A stretch of 64,000 nucleotides of DNA, taken from assembly GCF_016698645.1 (NCBI RefSeq), contig NZ_CP068047.1, positions 2,391,001 through 2,455,000 of the forward strand, given 5' to 3'. The position numbers were made by a program, and so were the translations under genes. This stretch comes from Devosia oryziradicis. Lineage in GTDB: Bacteria > Pseudomonadota > Alphaproteobacteria > Rhizobiales > Devosiaceae. Numbering within the stretch: the first letter of the stretch is position 1; the number at the start of each line of letters is the position of its first letter. Shown one piece after another: positions 57,698 to 64,000 of this stretch. The notes beneath the pieces were generated by a model. The model saw nothing but the letters and a program-made list of their open reading frames with translations. It made no database searches and was not told the DNA's origin.

Positions 57698-58339
57698 ATG
57701 GCCCGCCGGCAAGACCCCTTCGACATCGAGATCACGCCCGAGCTGATCATCCGGGCCTATCGCGCGGGCATCTTCCCGATGTCGGAGGATGCCGAGGACG
57801 AGGACCTGTTCTGGGTGAGCCCGGAAATGCGCGGCATCATCCCGCTGGATGGCTTTCATCTCTCGACCAGCCTGCGCAAGGCCATCCGCAAATCGGGCTT
57901 CGTGGTAAAGGTCGATACCGACTTCGATGCCATCATCGAGGGCTGTGCGACCGTGGGGCAGGATCGCGATACGACCTGGATCAACCGCACCATCCGCTCG
58001 GTCTATGGCGAGCTGTTCCGTCGCGGCGTGGCCCACACCGTCGAAGTCTGGGATGGTCCCGATCTCGTCGGCGGGCTCTATGGCCTGGCCATCGGCGGCG
58101 CATTCTTCGGCGAGTCGATGTTCCACCGGCGCACCAATGCCAGCAAGATGGCCATGGCGCACCTGGTCGAGCGGCTCAATGCCGGCGGCTTCGTGCTGCT
58201 CGACACCCAGTTCGTCACCGACCACCTGGCGTCGCTGGGCGGTATCGAAATCCCGCGCGAGCACTATGAGGAGCGCCTCGCCGAAGCGCTCCTCATCGAA
58301 GGCGATTGGTCGGCTTGGGACAAACGCCCCGCTATTTGA
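57698..58339 (+). CDS. aat: Leucyl/phenylalanyl-tRNA-protein transferase
   Basis: Aat adds Leu or Phe to proteins with N-terminal Arg or Lys, marking them for ClpS/ClpAP degradation. The 213-residue product has YRAGIFPMSE, WINRTIRSVYGELFRRGVAHTVEVWD, the core GGLYGLAIGGAFFGESMF and FVLLDTQFVTDHLASLGG, all family signatures. AAGAAGGA precedes the ATG at 57698 and partly overlaps the end of the inverted repeat. The stop overlaps the stop of the convergent gene by eight bases. Confidence 0.97.
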   Translation: MARRQDPFDIEITPELIIRAYRAGIFPMSEDAEDEDLFWVSPEMRGIIPLDGFHLSTSLRKAIRKSGFVVKVDTDFDAIIEGCATVGQDRDTTWINRTIRSVYGELFRRGVAHTVEVWDGPDLVGGLYGLAIGGAFFGESMFHRRTNASKMAMAHLVERLNAGGFVLLDTQFVTDHLASLGGIEIPREHYEERLAEALLIEGDWSAWDKRPAI

Positions 58340-58823
58340 TGCGGAAGGCGATCTCGGTGACGGGGTGGCCCGACGGGTCCTCCCCCGGATCCTTGTGGTA
58401 GATTTCGAGCCGCGTGGCATCCACGAAGCTGTCGCCCTCGACCCGACCGGCAAAGTCGTGGCCCTGCTTGCGGGTCCAGTCGTCGAGCTTCATGTTGGCA
58501 TCATGCAGCTCGTGATAGGGCACCGTCGCGGTAATCGACGCATATCGGCCGCCCGGAATACTGCCGGTGACGAAGCGGCCATCGGCCGGCAGTACCGTCG
58601 CGGTGGGCATGCCCACATGCATCTCCATCGTGCCGCCGGGATGGAAGCCGACATAGTTGAAGAATGGCGGTCCCGTCAGTTCGCCGCCCTTGCTCTCAAC
58701 CCACTTGATCACGTCATCGATCAACGGCGGCGCCTTTTCGGAAATCTCCGGCTGGCGCAGCTTGAGCGCGATGGCAGCGAAGGGCTGGGGTGGCTTTTCG
58801 ACGATGGTTGGTTCGGTCAGCAT
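58332..58823 (-). CDS. GyrI-like/effector-binding domain protein
   Basis: The 163-residue product (MLTEPTIVEKPPQPFAAI) is a free-standing GyrI-like, AraC effector-binding (BacR) type domain. It shows the typical opening with a strand of KPPQPFAAIALKLRQPEI, a helix IDDVIKWVESKG, PPFFNYVGF, and an ending with LEIYHKDPGEDPSGHPVTEIAFRIK. Such proteins bind small hydrophobic cations or gyrase. No DNA-binding domain is attached. GGAG lies eight bases before the ATG at 58823, and the longer frame is rejected. Confidence 0.85.
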   Translation of the reverse strand: MLTEPTIVEKPPQPFAAIALKLRQPEISEKAPPLIDDVIKWVESKGGELTGPPFFNYVGFHPGGTMEMHVGMPTATVLPADGRFVTGSIPGGRYASITATVPYHELHDANMKLDDWTRKQGHDFAGRVEGDSFVDATRLEIYHKDPGEDPSGHPVTEIAFRIK

Positions 58824-58888
58824 CGTTGCTCTCCTCTTATGATGGCCCCAGCCTAGCCGAGCCACCCTGCCCCGCTTGATCGCACTTG

Positions 58889-59674
58889 CTAGTCGATCAG
58901 CGCACCGCCCGTCGCATTGGCAAAGGTCGCCGTCATGCCGGCGGCTAGGTCGCTCGATAGCAGCGTGGCCGCGTCGGCCACCTGCGCCAGCGCCGTCACC
59001 CGGCCCAGGGGCACACCACTGCCCCACTCCGCCGACAGTTCCTCGAACGTCTTCCCCGTGGCGTCGGCATGCTGCTGCCAGGCGTCGCGCACGCCCGGCG
59101 CGTCCGGCGACCCTGGCGAGCGCACCCAGCAGACGCGAACACCCTGCTTGCCCACTTCCTGGCCCAGTTGGCGCAGGAAATTTTCCACTGCCGCGCAGGC
59201 AATGCCGAAGCCGCCGACATTGGCCATCGTCACGCGCCCGACATTGGCCGTGATGCCCACGATCACGCCCCCGCCATGCTCGGCCATGTGCCGCGCGACG
59301 ATGGTGCCGGTATGGAACCAGGTGCGCATGCCTCCGATGACCGGCATCATCACCGCGTCATAGCCCATCTCCGACATGTGCATGCCCTGCACGTCGTCCC
59401 AGACCACGCTGTTGAACATTACCTTGACCGGCCCCAGCCGCGCCGAGACATCATTGAGATGGGCTTCGATGGAGGCCGGGTCGCGCGCATCCACCAGCGT
59501 CACCTCCGCCTTGCCGCCGGCTGCACGAATATCCCCCGCCACCGCCTCCAGCGGCGTCCGATTGCGCGCCGCCAGCACCACATGGGCACCCTCCCGGGCA
59601 TAGGCCCTGGCCACCGCGCCACCGACCGCGCCACTGCCGCCATAAACGATGGCGGTCTTGTTCTCAAGCAACAT
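58889..59674 (-). CDS. SDR-fold protein with substituted catalytic residues
   Basis: This 261-residue Rossmann protein is of the short-chain dehydrogenase type. The cofactor loop reads YGGSGAVGG, and ARNRT suggests NADP binding. At the catalytic site the YxxxK motif is replaced by FGIAC in VGGFGIACAAVENF, and the expected Ser position lies in ITANVGR. A standard SDR mechanism is therefore not possible. It belongs to a divergent SDR group with ACAAVE that I recall from other genomes; its reaction is unknown. Confidence 0.85.
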   Translation of the reverse strand: MLLENKTAIVYGGSGAVGGAVARAYAREGAHVVLAARNRTPLEAVAGDIRAAGGKAEVTLVDARDPASIEAHLNDVSARLGPVKVMFNSVVWDDVQGMHMSEMGYDAVMMPVIGGMRTWFHTGTIVARHMAEHGGGVIVGITANVGRVTMANVGGFGIACAAVENFLRQLGQEVGKQGVRVCWVRSPGSPDAPGVRDAWQQHADATGKTFEELSAEWGSGVPLGRVTALAQVADAATLLSSDLAAGMTATFANATGGALID

Positions 59675-59767
59675 GGATTTTCCTCTGATCTGCCCGCAGC
59701 CTCGTGCCGCGGCGCCCCGAGGTCAAGGACGCCGCTCGCTTGTTGCCACCGACATCAATGTCGAAAA

Positions 59768-60193
59768 TTACCGCTGGTCGGGCGGCGGCACGTCGGTGCT
59801 GGTTTTGCACTCGATCAGCCACACGTCGTAGATGGCGTGGTCCACCGCATTGAGCGCCGGGCTGTCGGCAAACATCCAGCCGGTGAAGATCCGCTTGGAC
59901 ACCCCGGTCAGGCTGCGCTGGTCGACCTCGAGGAAGGCAGAGACGCGCTGTGTTTCGGTCGGCGGGCGGTTGTAGCAGGCGCGCGGGGTGATCTCGAGCG
60001 CCCCAAAGAGCACCGTCTCGTCGATATAGACGTCGAAGCGGGTAATGCGGCCGGTGATCTTGTCGAGGCCGGCAAAGGTCGCAACCGGATTGGCAATCGG
60101 CTGCGCGGTGGCAGGCAGCGCAAACATGGCCAGCCCCAGCAGTGGAGCCAGCATCTTGAAGACTTTCGGGACGGATGACCGGCTCAGGCGCAA
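59768..60193 (-). CDS. DUF2155 domain exported protein
   Basis: The 141-residue product has a signal peptide (basic RLSRSSVPKVFK, then MLAPLLGLAMFALPATAQ) and a ~95-residue beta-rich domain of the DUF2155 type (VATFAGLDKITGRITRFDVYIDE, FGALEITPRACYNRPPTE, FTGWMFADSPALNAVDHAIYDVWLIEC). Two cysteines may pair in the periplasm. The start is uncertain: a TTG at 60193 has AAGGA upstream and gives a proper signal peptide, while the ATG at 60154 would lack the positive n-region. It lies just downstream of the NDUFA12 gene, as in other alphaproteobacteria. Confidence 0.85.
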   Translation of the reverse strand: MRLSRSSVPKVFKMLAPLLGLAMFALPATAQPIANPVATFAGLDKITGRITRFDVYIDETVLFGALEITPRACYNRPPTETQRVSAFLEVDQRSLTGVSKRIFTGWMFADSPALNAVDHAIYDVWLIECKTSTDVPPPDQR

Positions 60194-60206
60194 GGCGCCG
60201 CTGTCC

Positions 60207-60605
60207 TTATTCAGGCGACCAGGCGTCGTAGTCGCCGGTGACGCGCGGGCGCTCGCCTTTGTTGAGCAGGCTGCCATCGGGACGGTAGGCCGCGGCAGTG
60301 CCCGTCAGGTTGGGGTGGTGCGGCTTTTCCCAGGCGCGGGGGACGTAGTTGCTCTTGGATGGCACGACATCGGTGCGATAGTGCATCCAGCCATACCAGC
60401 CGGGCGGAATGGCCGAGGCGTCGGCCAGGCCGGCATAGGTCACATAGCGCCGGTCGGCCTTGCGATCCTGGTAATACCGGTTGCCGAATTCATCGCTGCC
60501 GACATAGGTGCCGAAACGCCGGATCCACAGCCGTGTGCCCCACGTATTGCCGCTCCACCAGGAGAAGATTTCAGTGAGGAAGCTCTTGATACCGGGTTTG
60601 GCCAA
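60207..60605 (-). CDS. NADH:ubiquinone oxidoreductase subunit NDUFA12 (B17.2)
   Basis: This is the accessory subunit of respiratory complex I shared by alphaproteobacteria and mitochondria. The 132-residue product has the family core WGTRLWIRRFGTYVGSDEFGNRYYQDRK, RRYVTYAG and the invariant PPGWYGWMHY, then KPHHPNLTGT. The presence of this subunit is a strong marker of alphaproteobacterial origin. It is followed by the DUF2155 gene on the same strand. Confidence 0.97.
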   Translation of the reverse strand: MAKPGIKSFLTEIFSWWSGNTWGTRLWIRRFGTYVGSDEFGNRYYQDRKADRRYVTYAGLADASAIPPGWYGWMHYRTDVVPSKSNYVPRAWEKPHHPNLTGTAAAYRPDGSLLNKGERPRVTGDYDAWSPE

Positions 60606-60708
60606 TTGTCGATTCCGCCGTCGAATATGCGAGTTGAGGCGGGTTTATCATGGTGCAGGGTGCCAGCCTAGCCCTTGCGGGATGGTGTGATCGGAAATCG
60701 ACCGCGCC

Positions 60709-61275
60709 TCACGCCGCCTGGTGTTCCCCGCTGAGCATGGCCGGTATTTCGCCCGCCTTGGCCCGGTCGAGTCCAGCCGCCGCCAGTACCTCCATGGCAA
60801 AGCTGGCCGGCATCGGTGCGGCGGCGGTGATGATATAGCCATCCCGCAGGGCCATGGGTTGATCCACATAATGCCCGGCGCCCTTGTAAGCGCTGGCGAA
60901 CTGGTCGAGGTAGCCCGGCCCGTTGGAGGTATGACGCACCTGGTCCAGAAGTCCGGCACGCGCCAAGGCAACCGTTCCGCCACAGATGCCGGCGATCACG
61001 CAGCCTGCCGCCTTGGCCTGGCGCAGGCGCTCGCTCAAGTCGGGCGGGTTGTCACCTTCGAAAGCTGGGCCACCGCAAACCACGACCACGCCGTCGTTCG
61101 GCGGTTCAAACCGGTCGGTGTCGGCCATGGTCAGGCCCGCGACCGAGGTGACTGACCCGCCGTGCGGTGACGCAAAGCGGATATCGGCGCCGTAGAAGGC
61201 CCGGCCCACGCCGGCCAGGGGCGCAATCTCCCAGTCCGAATAGCCCTCGGCGATAACTATGGTGATTGGCTTCAT
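60709..61275 (-). CDS. DJ-1/PfpI family protein
   Basis: The 188-residue class I glutamine amidotransferase-like protein has the nucleophile elbow AGICGGTVAL with its cysteine and the conserved Glu near IAEGYSDWE. GGPAFEG precedes the nucleophile segment. Members include chaperones, deglycase-like proteins and ThiJ-type enzymes, and the role cannot be narrowed. The ATG at 61275 has GGAGG seven bases upstream. A spaced inverted repeat lies 44-65 bases upstream and may be an operator. Confidence 0.88.
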   Translation of the reverse strand: MKPITIVIAEGYSDWEIAPLAGVGRAFYGADIRFASPHGGSVTSVAGLTMADTDRFEPPNDGVVVVCGGPAFEGDNPPDLSERLRQAKAAGCVIAGICGGTVALARAGLLDQVRHTSNGPGYLDQFASAYKGAGHYVDQPMALRDGYIITAAAPMPASFAMEVLAAAGLDRAKAGEIPAMLSGEHQAA

Positions 61276-61318
61276 CCCGCACCTCCATTCCTTCGGCATC
61301 AGCGAATTCAGGCCAGCG

Positions 61319-61340
61319 TTGAACGTCCTGTAACGTTCAA
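61319..61340. promoter_or_regulatory. Spaced inverted repeat upstream of the DJ-1/PfpI gene
   Basis: TTGAACGT, six bases and ACGTTCAA form a perfect 8+8 inverted repeat between the GNAT stop and the DJ-1/PfpI start. It is AT-balanced with no T tract, so an operator fits better than a terminator. Confidence 0.45.
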
Positions 61341-61364
61341 GGTTCCTGTCCGGGCGGTATAGGG

Positions 61365-61913
61365 CTACACCGCACGATGAACGCCAAACGCGCTGAAGCC
61401 CAATTTTTCGATGGCGCGCCGCGATGCTGTGTTGAGGGTCAAAGAGCCAATAAAGGCTTCCGACCCGCCCTGGGAAAAGAACTCGGCCAGGATATGGGAC
61501 ATGAGAGCGACATAAACGCCCCGCCGCCTGAACTCCCGATTTGTGGTGAACCCGGTCAGGAGCATGGAGCCTGTGGGAATGCTCTCCGTCGTCCCCGTCT
61601 CGCCAATATGCCAGCGACCGTCTTCTGGAATCTCGGAAAATCCCCGCCCAGCCACTTCACCATCAATGAGCAGCAAGTAACACGTACGCGGTGATGACCT
61701 GTCACTTGCAGCAGACCGTTCCGGAGCAGCTTCAACCCGCCAGCCTCCTCGCGTTGCTGGTGCCGGCAGGAAGGCATCCCGTGTCAATCGATAGGCCGTC
61801 ACCGACCGGTTCGCCTTTAAGGCTAGGCGAACTCTCCAGGCTAGTGCGTTGGCAGTTCCCGTCACCCCCCGGCGGTGCAACGAGCCAAGCAACTTGGCAA
61901 TACGACTAGCCAT
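61365..61913 (-). CDS. GNAT family N-acetyltransferase
   Basis: The 182-residue product has a ~50-residue basic helical N-terminal extension (MASRIAKLLGSLHRRG...ALKANRSVTAYRLTRD) followed by a GNAT domain. The acetyl-CoA site is visible in LLTGFTTNREFRRRGVYVALM, with FRRRG for the Q/RxxGxG/A loop, and the end ASRRAIEKLGFSAFGVHRA is typical. The substrate is unknown. GAGGACC precedes the ATG at 61913. The N-terminal extension is duplicated in a truncated ORF on the far side of the acyltransferase gene (63119-63367). Confidence 0.85.
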   Translation of the reverse strand: MASRIAKLLGSLHRRGVTGTANALAWRVRLALKANRSVTAYRLTRDAFLPAPATRGGWRVEAAPERSAASDRSSPRTCYLLLIDGEVAGRGFSEIPEDGRWHIGETGTTESIPTGSMLLTGFTTNREFRRRGVYVALMSHILAEFFSQGGSEAFIGSLTLNTASRRAIEKLGFSAFGVHRAV

Positions 61914-62031
61914 GGGTCCTCGTGTTTTCGGTCCCAATGTGCTTCACTACTCACGGCACATCGCTAGAACCGGGGGCGACTTATACCCGCGCCCTCGCTT
62001 CGTTGCAAAAGCGCTCGCAGGAAGCGTGGCA

Positions 62032-63078
62032 CTATGCGGGAACGCGCGCGCGGCTGCTGCGGCGTTTGTGGTTCAGGTATTCGGTCAGAGGTTTTTCCAC
62101 CCACCAGTAGACCAAGAGCCCCACCGCAGCGCTAGCGGTTAAGCCAGCAACCGACAGGGTTGTCCACTGCAAGGCGCCAGTCAGCGGCAATTTTCGCCAC
62201 ACCTGTGCAATCGCTGAGAGTGCAAGGCTATGGGACAAATAGAGCGAGTAAGAAGCGTCTCCCATGAGTTGGACAAAGCCCAGTCGAGGAACGCCACCAT
62301 TCGCCTCCCAAAGCACCGCACCCAGCAGGATCAGCGCTGCGGGGACACCTAGCACAACGAAACGCCAAGGACTGATGATGGTGCCGTCCAGCGGCAGCGG
62401 GAGACGCCACAGCAACAGAGCCATACCTAGGCCCAAGACTGCCGCACAGACCGTCCGTGATACGCGGATATGATCCGAGGCCACTGCGATCCCGATGCCA
62501 AACAAGAATTCGACCAGCATCGATGACGTCCACACTTTCAAGATCGGCATACTGGGGTTCAGTAAAACACCCAGTACCACCAAGCCCAATATCGCCAGCG
62601 AGATTGCAGCAAGCCTGCGGCTGATAGGGAGTACCAGCGTTGCGCCAAACAGGACGTAGAAGAACATTTCGAAATTCAGCGTCCAGCCCGGATTCAACAG
62701 CGGTGTAATGGTGCCATCGGCAGGGCTAGTATACGGAAGGAACAAGTATGACGCGACCACATGGCCCACATCAAACTTTGTACTTTGCAACACGGACGGA
62801 ATAGCCAGAGCAATTGCCACAATTACGCTGGTGAAGAGCCAGTACATCGGGACGATGCGGATAATTCGGCGGGTGTAGAAGTCGGCGGGGGTCCCAGGCT
62901 TCGTTCCAGACGCCTTCCACATCACGAAGCCACTGATGGCAAAAAACAGATCCACGCCGGCCGCAAGAAAGCTAGGCCACCAGCCTTCATAACCCAGCCG
63001 GTCAACTTGCAAATGAAGATGGTAGACGACAATCGAGAGGGCGGCGACACCACGCAGATACTGCACGGACAAAAACAC
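62032..63078 (-). CDS. Acyltransferase 3 family membrane protein (OafA-like)
   Basis: This integral membrane O-acyltransferase of 348 residues has about ten hydrophobic segments. The N-terminus carries the catalytic-His motif QYLRGVAALSIVVYH, then FFAISGFVMW, FYTRRIIRIVPMYWLF and WTLNFEMFFYVLFG, all hallmarks of acyltransferase-3 enzymes that acetylate or succinylate surface polysaccharides. The start is GTG at 63078; another GTG at 63066 is possible. It lies 40 bases after a truncated GNAT ORF on the same strand and is flanked on both sides by related GNAT N-terminal sequences. Confidence 0.92.
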   Translation of the reverse strand: MFLSVQYLRGVAALSIVVYHLHLQVDRLGYEGWWPSFLAAGVDLFFAISGFVMWKASGTKPGTPADFYTRRIIRIVPMYWLFTSVIVAIALAIPSVLQSTKFDVGHVVASYLFLPYTSPADGTITPLLNPGWTLNFEMFFYVLFGATLVLPISRRLAAISLAILGLVVLGVLLNPSMPILKVWTSSMLVEFLFGIGIAVASDHIRVSRTVCAAVLGLGMALLLWRLPLPLDGTIISPWRFVVLGVPAALILLGAVLWEANGGVPRLGFVQLMGDASYSLYLSHSLALSAIAQVWRKLPLTGALQWTTLSVAGLTASAAVGLLVYWWVEKPLTEYLNHKRRSSRARVPA

Positions 63079-63118
63079 TGTGTGCTCGCTCCAAGACCTT
63101 GCCTTGATTGACTAAATA

Positions 63119-63367
63119 TCACTCTGCGCAGCACAAAGCCAGCGTCGAGGCGTAACCATAGGTACTCTCGCTCGGTTGGTCAGACTGCACACATTCAAGA
63201 AGCGCCCCTACCGGGGCGGGCAGAAACTTGTCCTTCGTCATACGGTAGGTAGCGACCGACCTGTTCGCCTTGAAGGCCAGCCGGAGCTTCCAGATCGCGG
63301 TTTCGATGGTTCCGCGCATTCCGCGGCCGTGGAGGGATTTCAGCAACTTGGCAAGTGGTGCAGCCAT
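63119..63367 (-). pseudogene. Truncated paralogue of the GNAT protein (N-terminal segment only)
   Basis: This 82-codon ORF matches the first ~52 residues of the GNAT protein at 61365-61913: MAAPLAKLLKSLHGRGMRGT versus MASRIAKLLGSLHRRGVTGT, and FKANRSVATYRMTKDKFLPAP versus LKANRSVTAYRLTRDAFLPAP. After that it diverges (VGALLECVQSDQ...) and stops, with no acetyltransferase domain. It is probably a remnant of a tandem duplication interrupted next to the acyltransferase gene. A translated short protein cannot be excluded. Confidence 0.7.
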
Positions 63368-63506
63368 GGGGCCTGATGGGGCGGGTCGGACAGGCACGCC
63401 AGCGACGGCCCTGCTACTCGACTTATGTCCCAGGACGGCTTGGTCTTCAACGGCTGCTACAGGTCAACACTGGCGCCATGGACGGCCCTCATGAACAAGC
63501 AAAGCG

Positions 63507-63526
63507 CAGGGGGCGCTGGCCCCCTG
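63507..63526 (-). terminator. Probable terminator of the DUF4142 gene
   Basis: CAGGGGGC / GCCCCCTG form a perfect 8-bp stem with a tetraloop 11 bases after the DUF4142 stop (minus strand), followed by CGCTTTGCTTG. The T tract is imperfect. Confidence 0.5.
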
Positions 63527-63537
63527 GCTTCATCCTG

Positions 63538-64000
63538 TTAGTGGCCGGCAAGCGCGTGCACATGTTCCTGGTGCTGCTTGAGCGTCGGCAGGGTCTTGGT
63601 GGCAAACGCCTTCAGCGGCCCCTCGGCACCGTCGGTCGAATAGCCCTCGAACAAGGCCACGGCCTCGTCATGCGCCTGGGCCTGCGCCTGGATATAGGCT
63701 GCATCGAACGCTTCGCCCTCGAGACCCTCCAGTTCATCCACGATCTGCTGGTGACGGTCATCCAGCGCGGTCGCTGGCGCGGCGCCCTCTTCCTCAGCCG
63801 CAGCGGTCATTTCCTGCGCCGCCTTTGTGTGATCGGCAATCATCTGGTCGGCAAAGGCCTTGACCTCTTCGCTGGTCGCCCGCTCCTTGGCCATTGTGCT
63901 GGTCTCGAGCTCAAACAGGTTGCTGACCGAAGCCATGGTGGCAAACTGGGCGGGATCGGTGGTTGAGGCAGCCGCGGCCGGTGCGGCAGTTGCGGAGCCA
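63538..64000 (-). CDS. DUF4142 domain protein (5' end beyond window)
   Basis: The reading frame runs to the window edge, so the N-terminus and probable signal peptide are missing. The visible ~153 residues start in an Ala/Pro-rich linker (SATAAPAAAASTTD) and continue with PAQFATMASVSNLFELETS, ADQMIADHTKAAQEM, then a helical repeat ending LKQHQEHVHAL. This is the ferritin-like four-helix DUF4142 pattern, and such exported proteins are often linked to envelope stress. An internal ATG at 63936 would give a false shorter gene. Confidence 0.85.
   Translation of the reverse strand, partial: GSATAAPAAAASTTDPAQFATMASVSNLFELETSTMAKERATSEEVKAFADQMIADHTKAAQEMTAAAEEEGAAPATALDDRHQQIVDELEGLEGEAFDAAYIQAQAQAHDEAVALFEGYSTDGAEGPLKAFATKTLPTLKQHQEHVHALAGH

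Overview
This window is a high-GC chromosomal segment from an alphaproteobacterium, most likely Hyphomicrobiales and possibly a Devosia-like lineage. The evidence is the glnB-glnA pair behind a sigma-54 promoter, a suf operon preceded by an Irr-type iron box, NDUFA12, an RNase E with an acidic S1 insert and a GWW tail, paired PilZ proteins, and alphaproteobacterial intergenic palindromes. It is mostly core genome. There is no rRNA, CRISPR array, insertion sequence or phage. One tRNA, tRNA-Leu(UAG), is present.

Layout. 1-8.5 kb: lon (3' end outside the window), arginase, two divergent citrate-synthase paralogues (one with an N-terminal DNA-binding-like domain), then clpX and clpP. 8.6-15.6 kb: a P450, the NAD(P)H-hydrate repair enzyme, trigger factor, tRNA-Leu, an NTF2-like protein, glnB and glnA. 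15.6-20.4 kb: a nucleotidyltransferase, two tandem PilZ paralogues, an ABC-F ATPase with a previously unannotated leader peptide and a structured leader, and a small secreted protein. 20.5-25.5 kb: parE, a DEAD-box helicase with a long 5' leader, and a GGDEF protein. 25.5-34.4 kb: a minus-strand Fe-S assembly operon (class I desulfurase, sufB, cupin, sufC, sufD, sufS, sufT, sufA) that may read on into aroA. 34.6-43.2 kb: alpha/beta hydrolase, tyrS, a giant AsmA-like protein, a Bcp peroxiredoxin, an M23 peptidase, and prfB with a programmed +1 frameshift. 43.3-51 kb: a deformylase-like protein lacking metal ligands, PBP1a, an N-acetylmuramoyl-L-alanine amidase, and rne behind a 600-base gene-free leader. 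51-60.6 kb: WYL regulator and VOC protein, receiver-like protein, aminotransferase, DsbA-like protein, aroQ-accB-accC-aat, an effector-binding-domain protein, an atypical SDR, a DUF2155 protein and NDUFA12. 60.7-64 kb: a more variable stretch with a DJ-1/PfpI protein, a GNAT protein, an OafA-type acyltransferase, a truncated second copy of the GNAT N-terminus, and a DUF4142 protein cut by the window edge.

Functional themes are protein quality control (lon, clpXP, tig), nitrogen assimilation (glnBA), Fe-S assembly under iron control, cell-wall synthesis and remodelling (PBP1a, amidase, M23, AsmA-like), RNA turnover (rne, DEAD-box helicase) and fatty-acid and shikimate precursors (accBC, aroA, aroQ). 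The most interesting non-standard signals are the ABC-F leader ORF with its SD-sequestering helices, the divergent citrate-synthase pair around a perfect palindrome, the degenerate deformylase coupled to PBP1a, the cupin inside the suf operon, and the families of intergenic inverted repeats.
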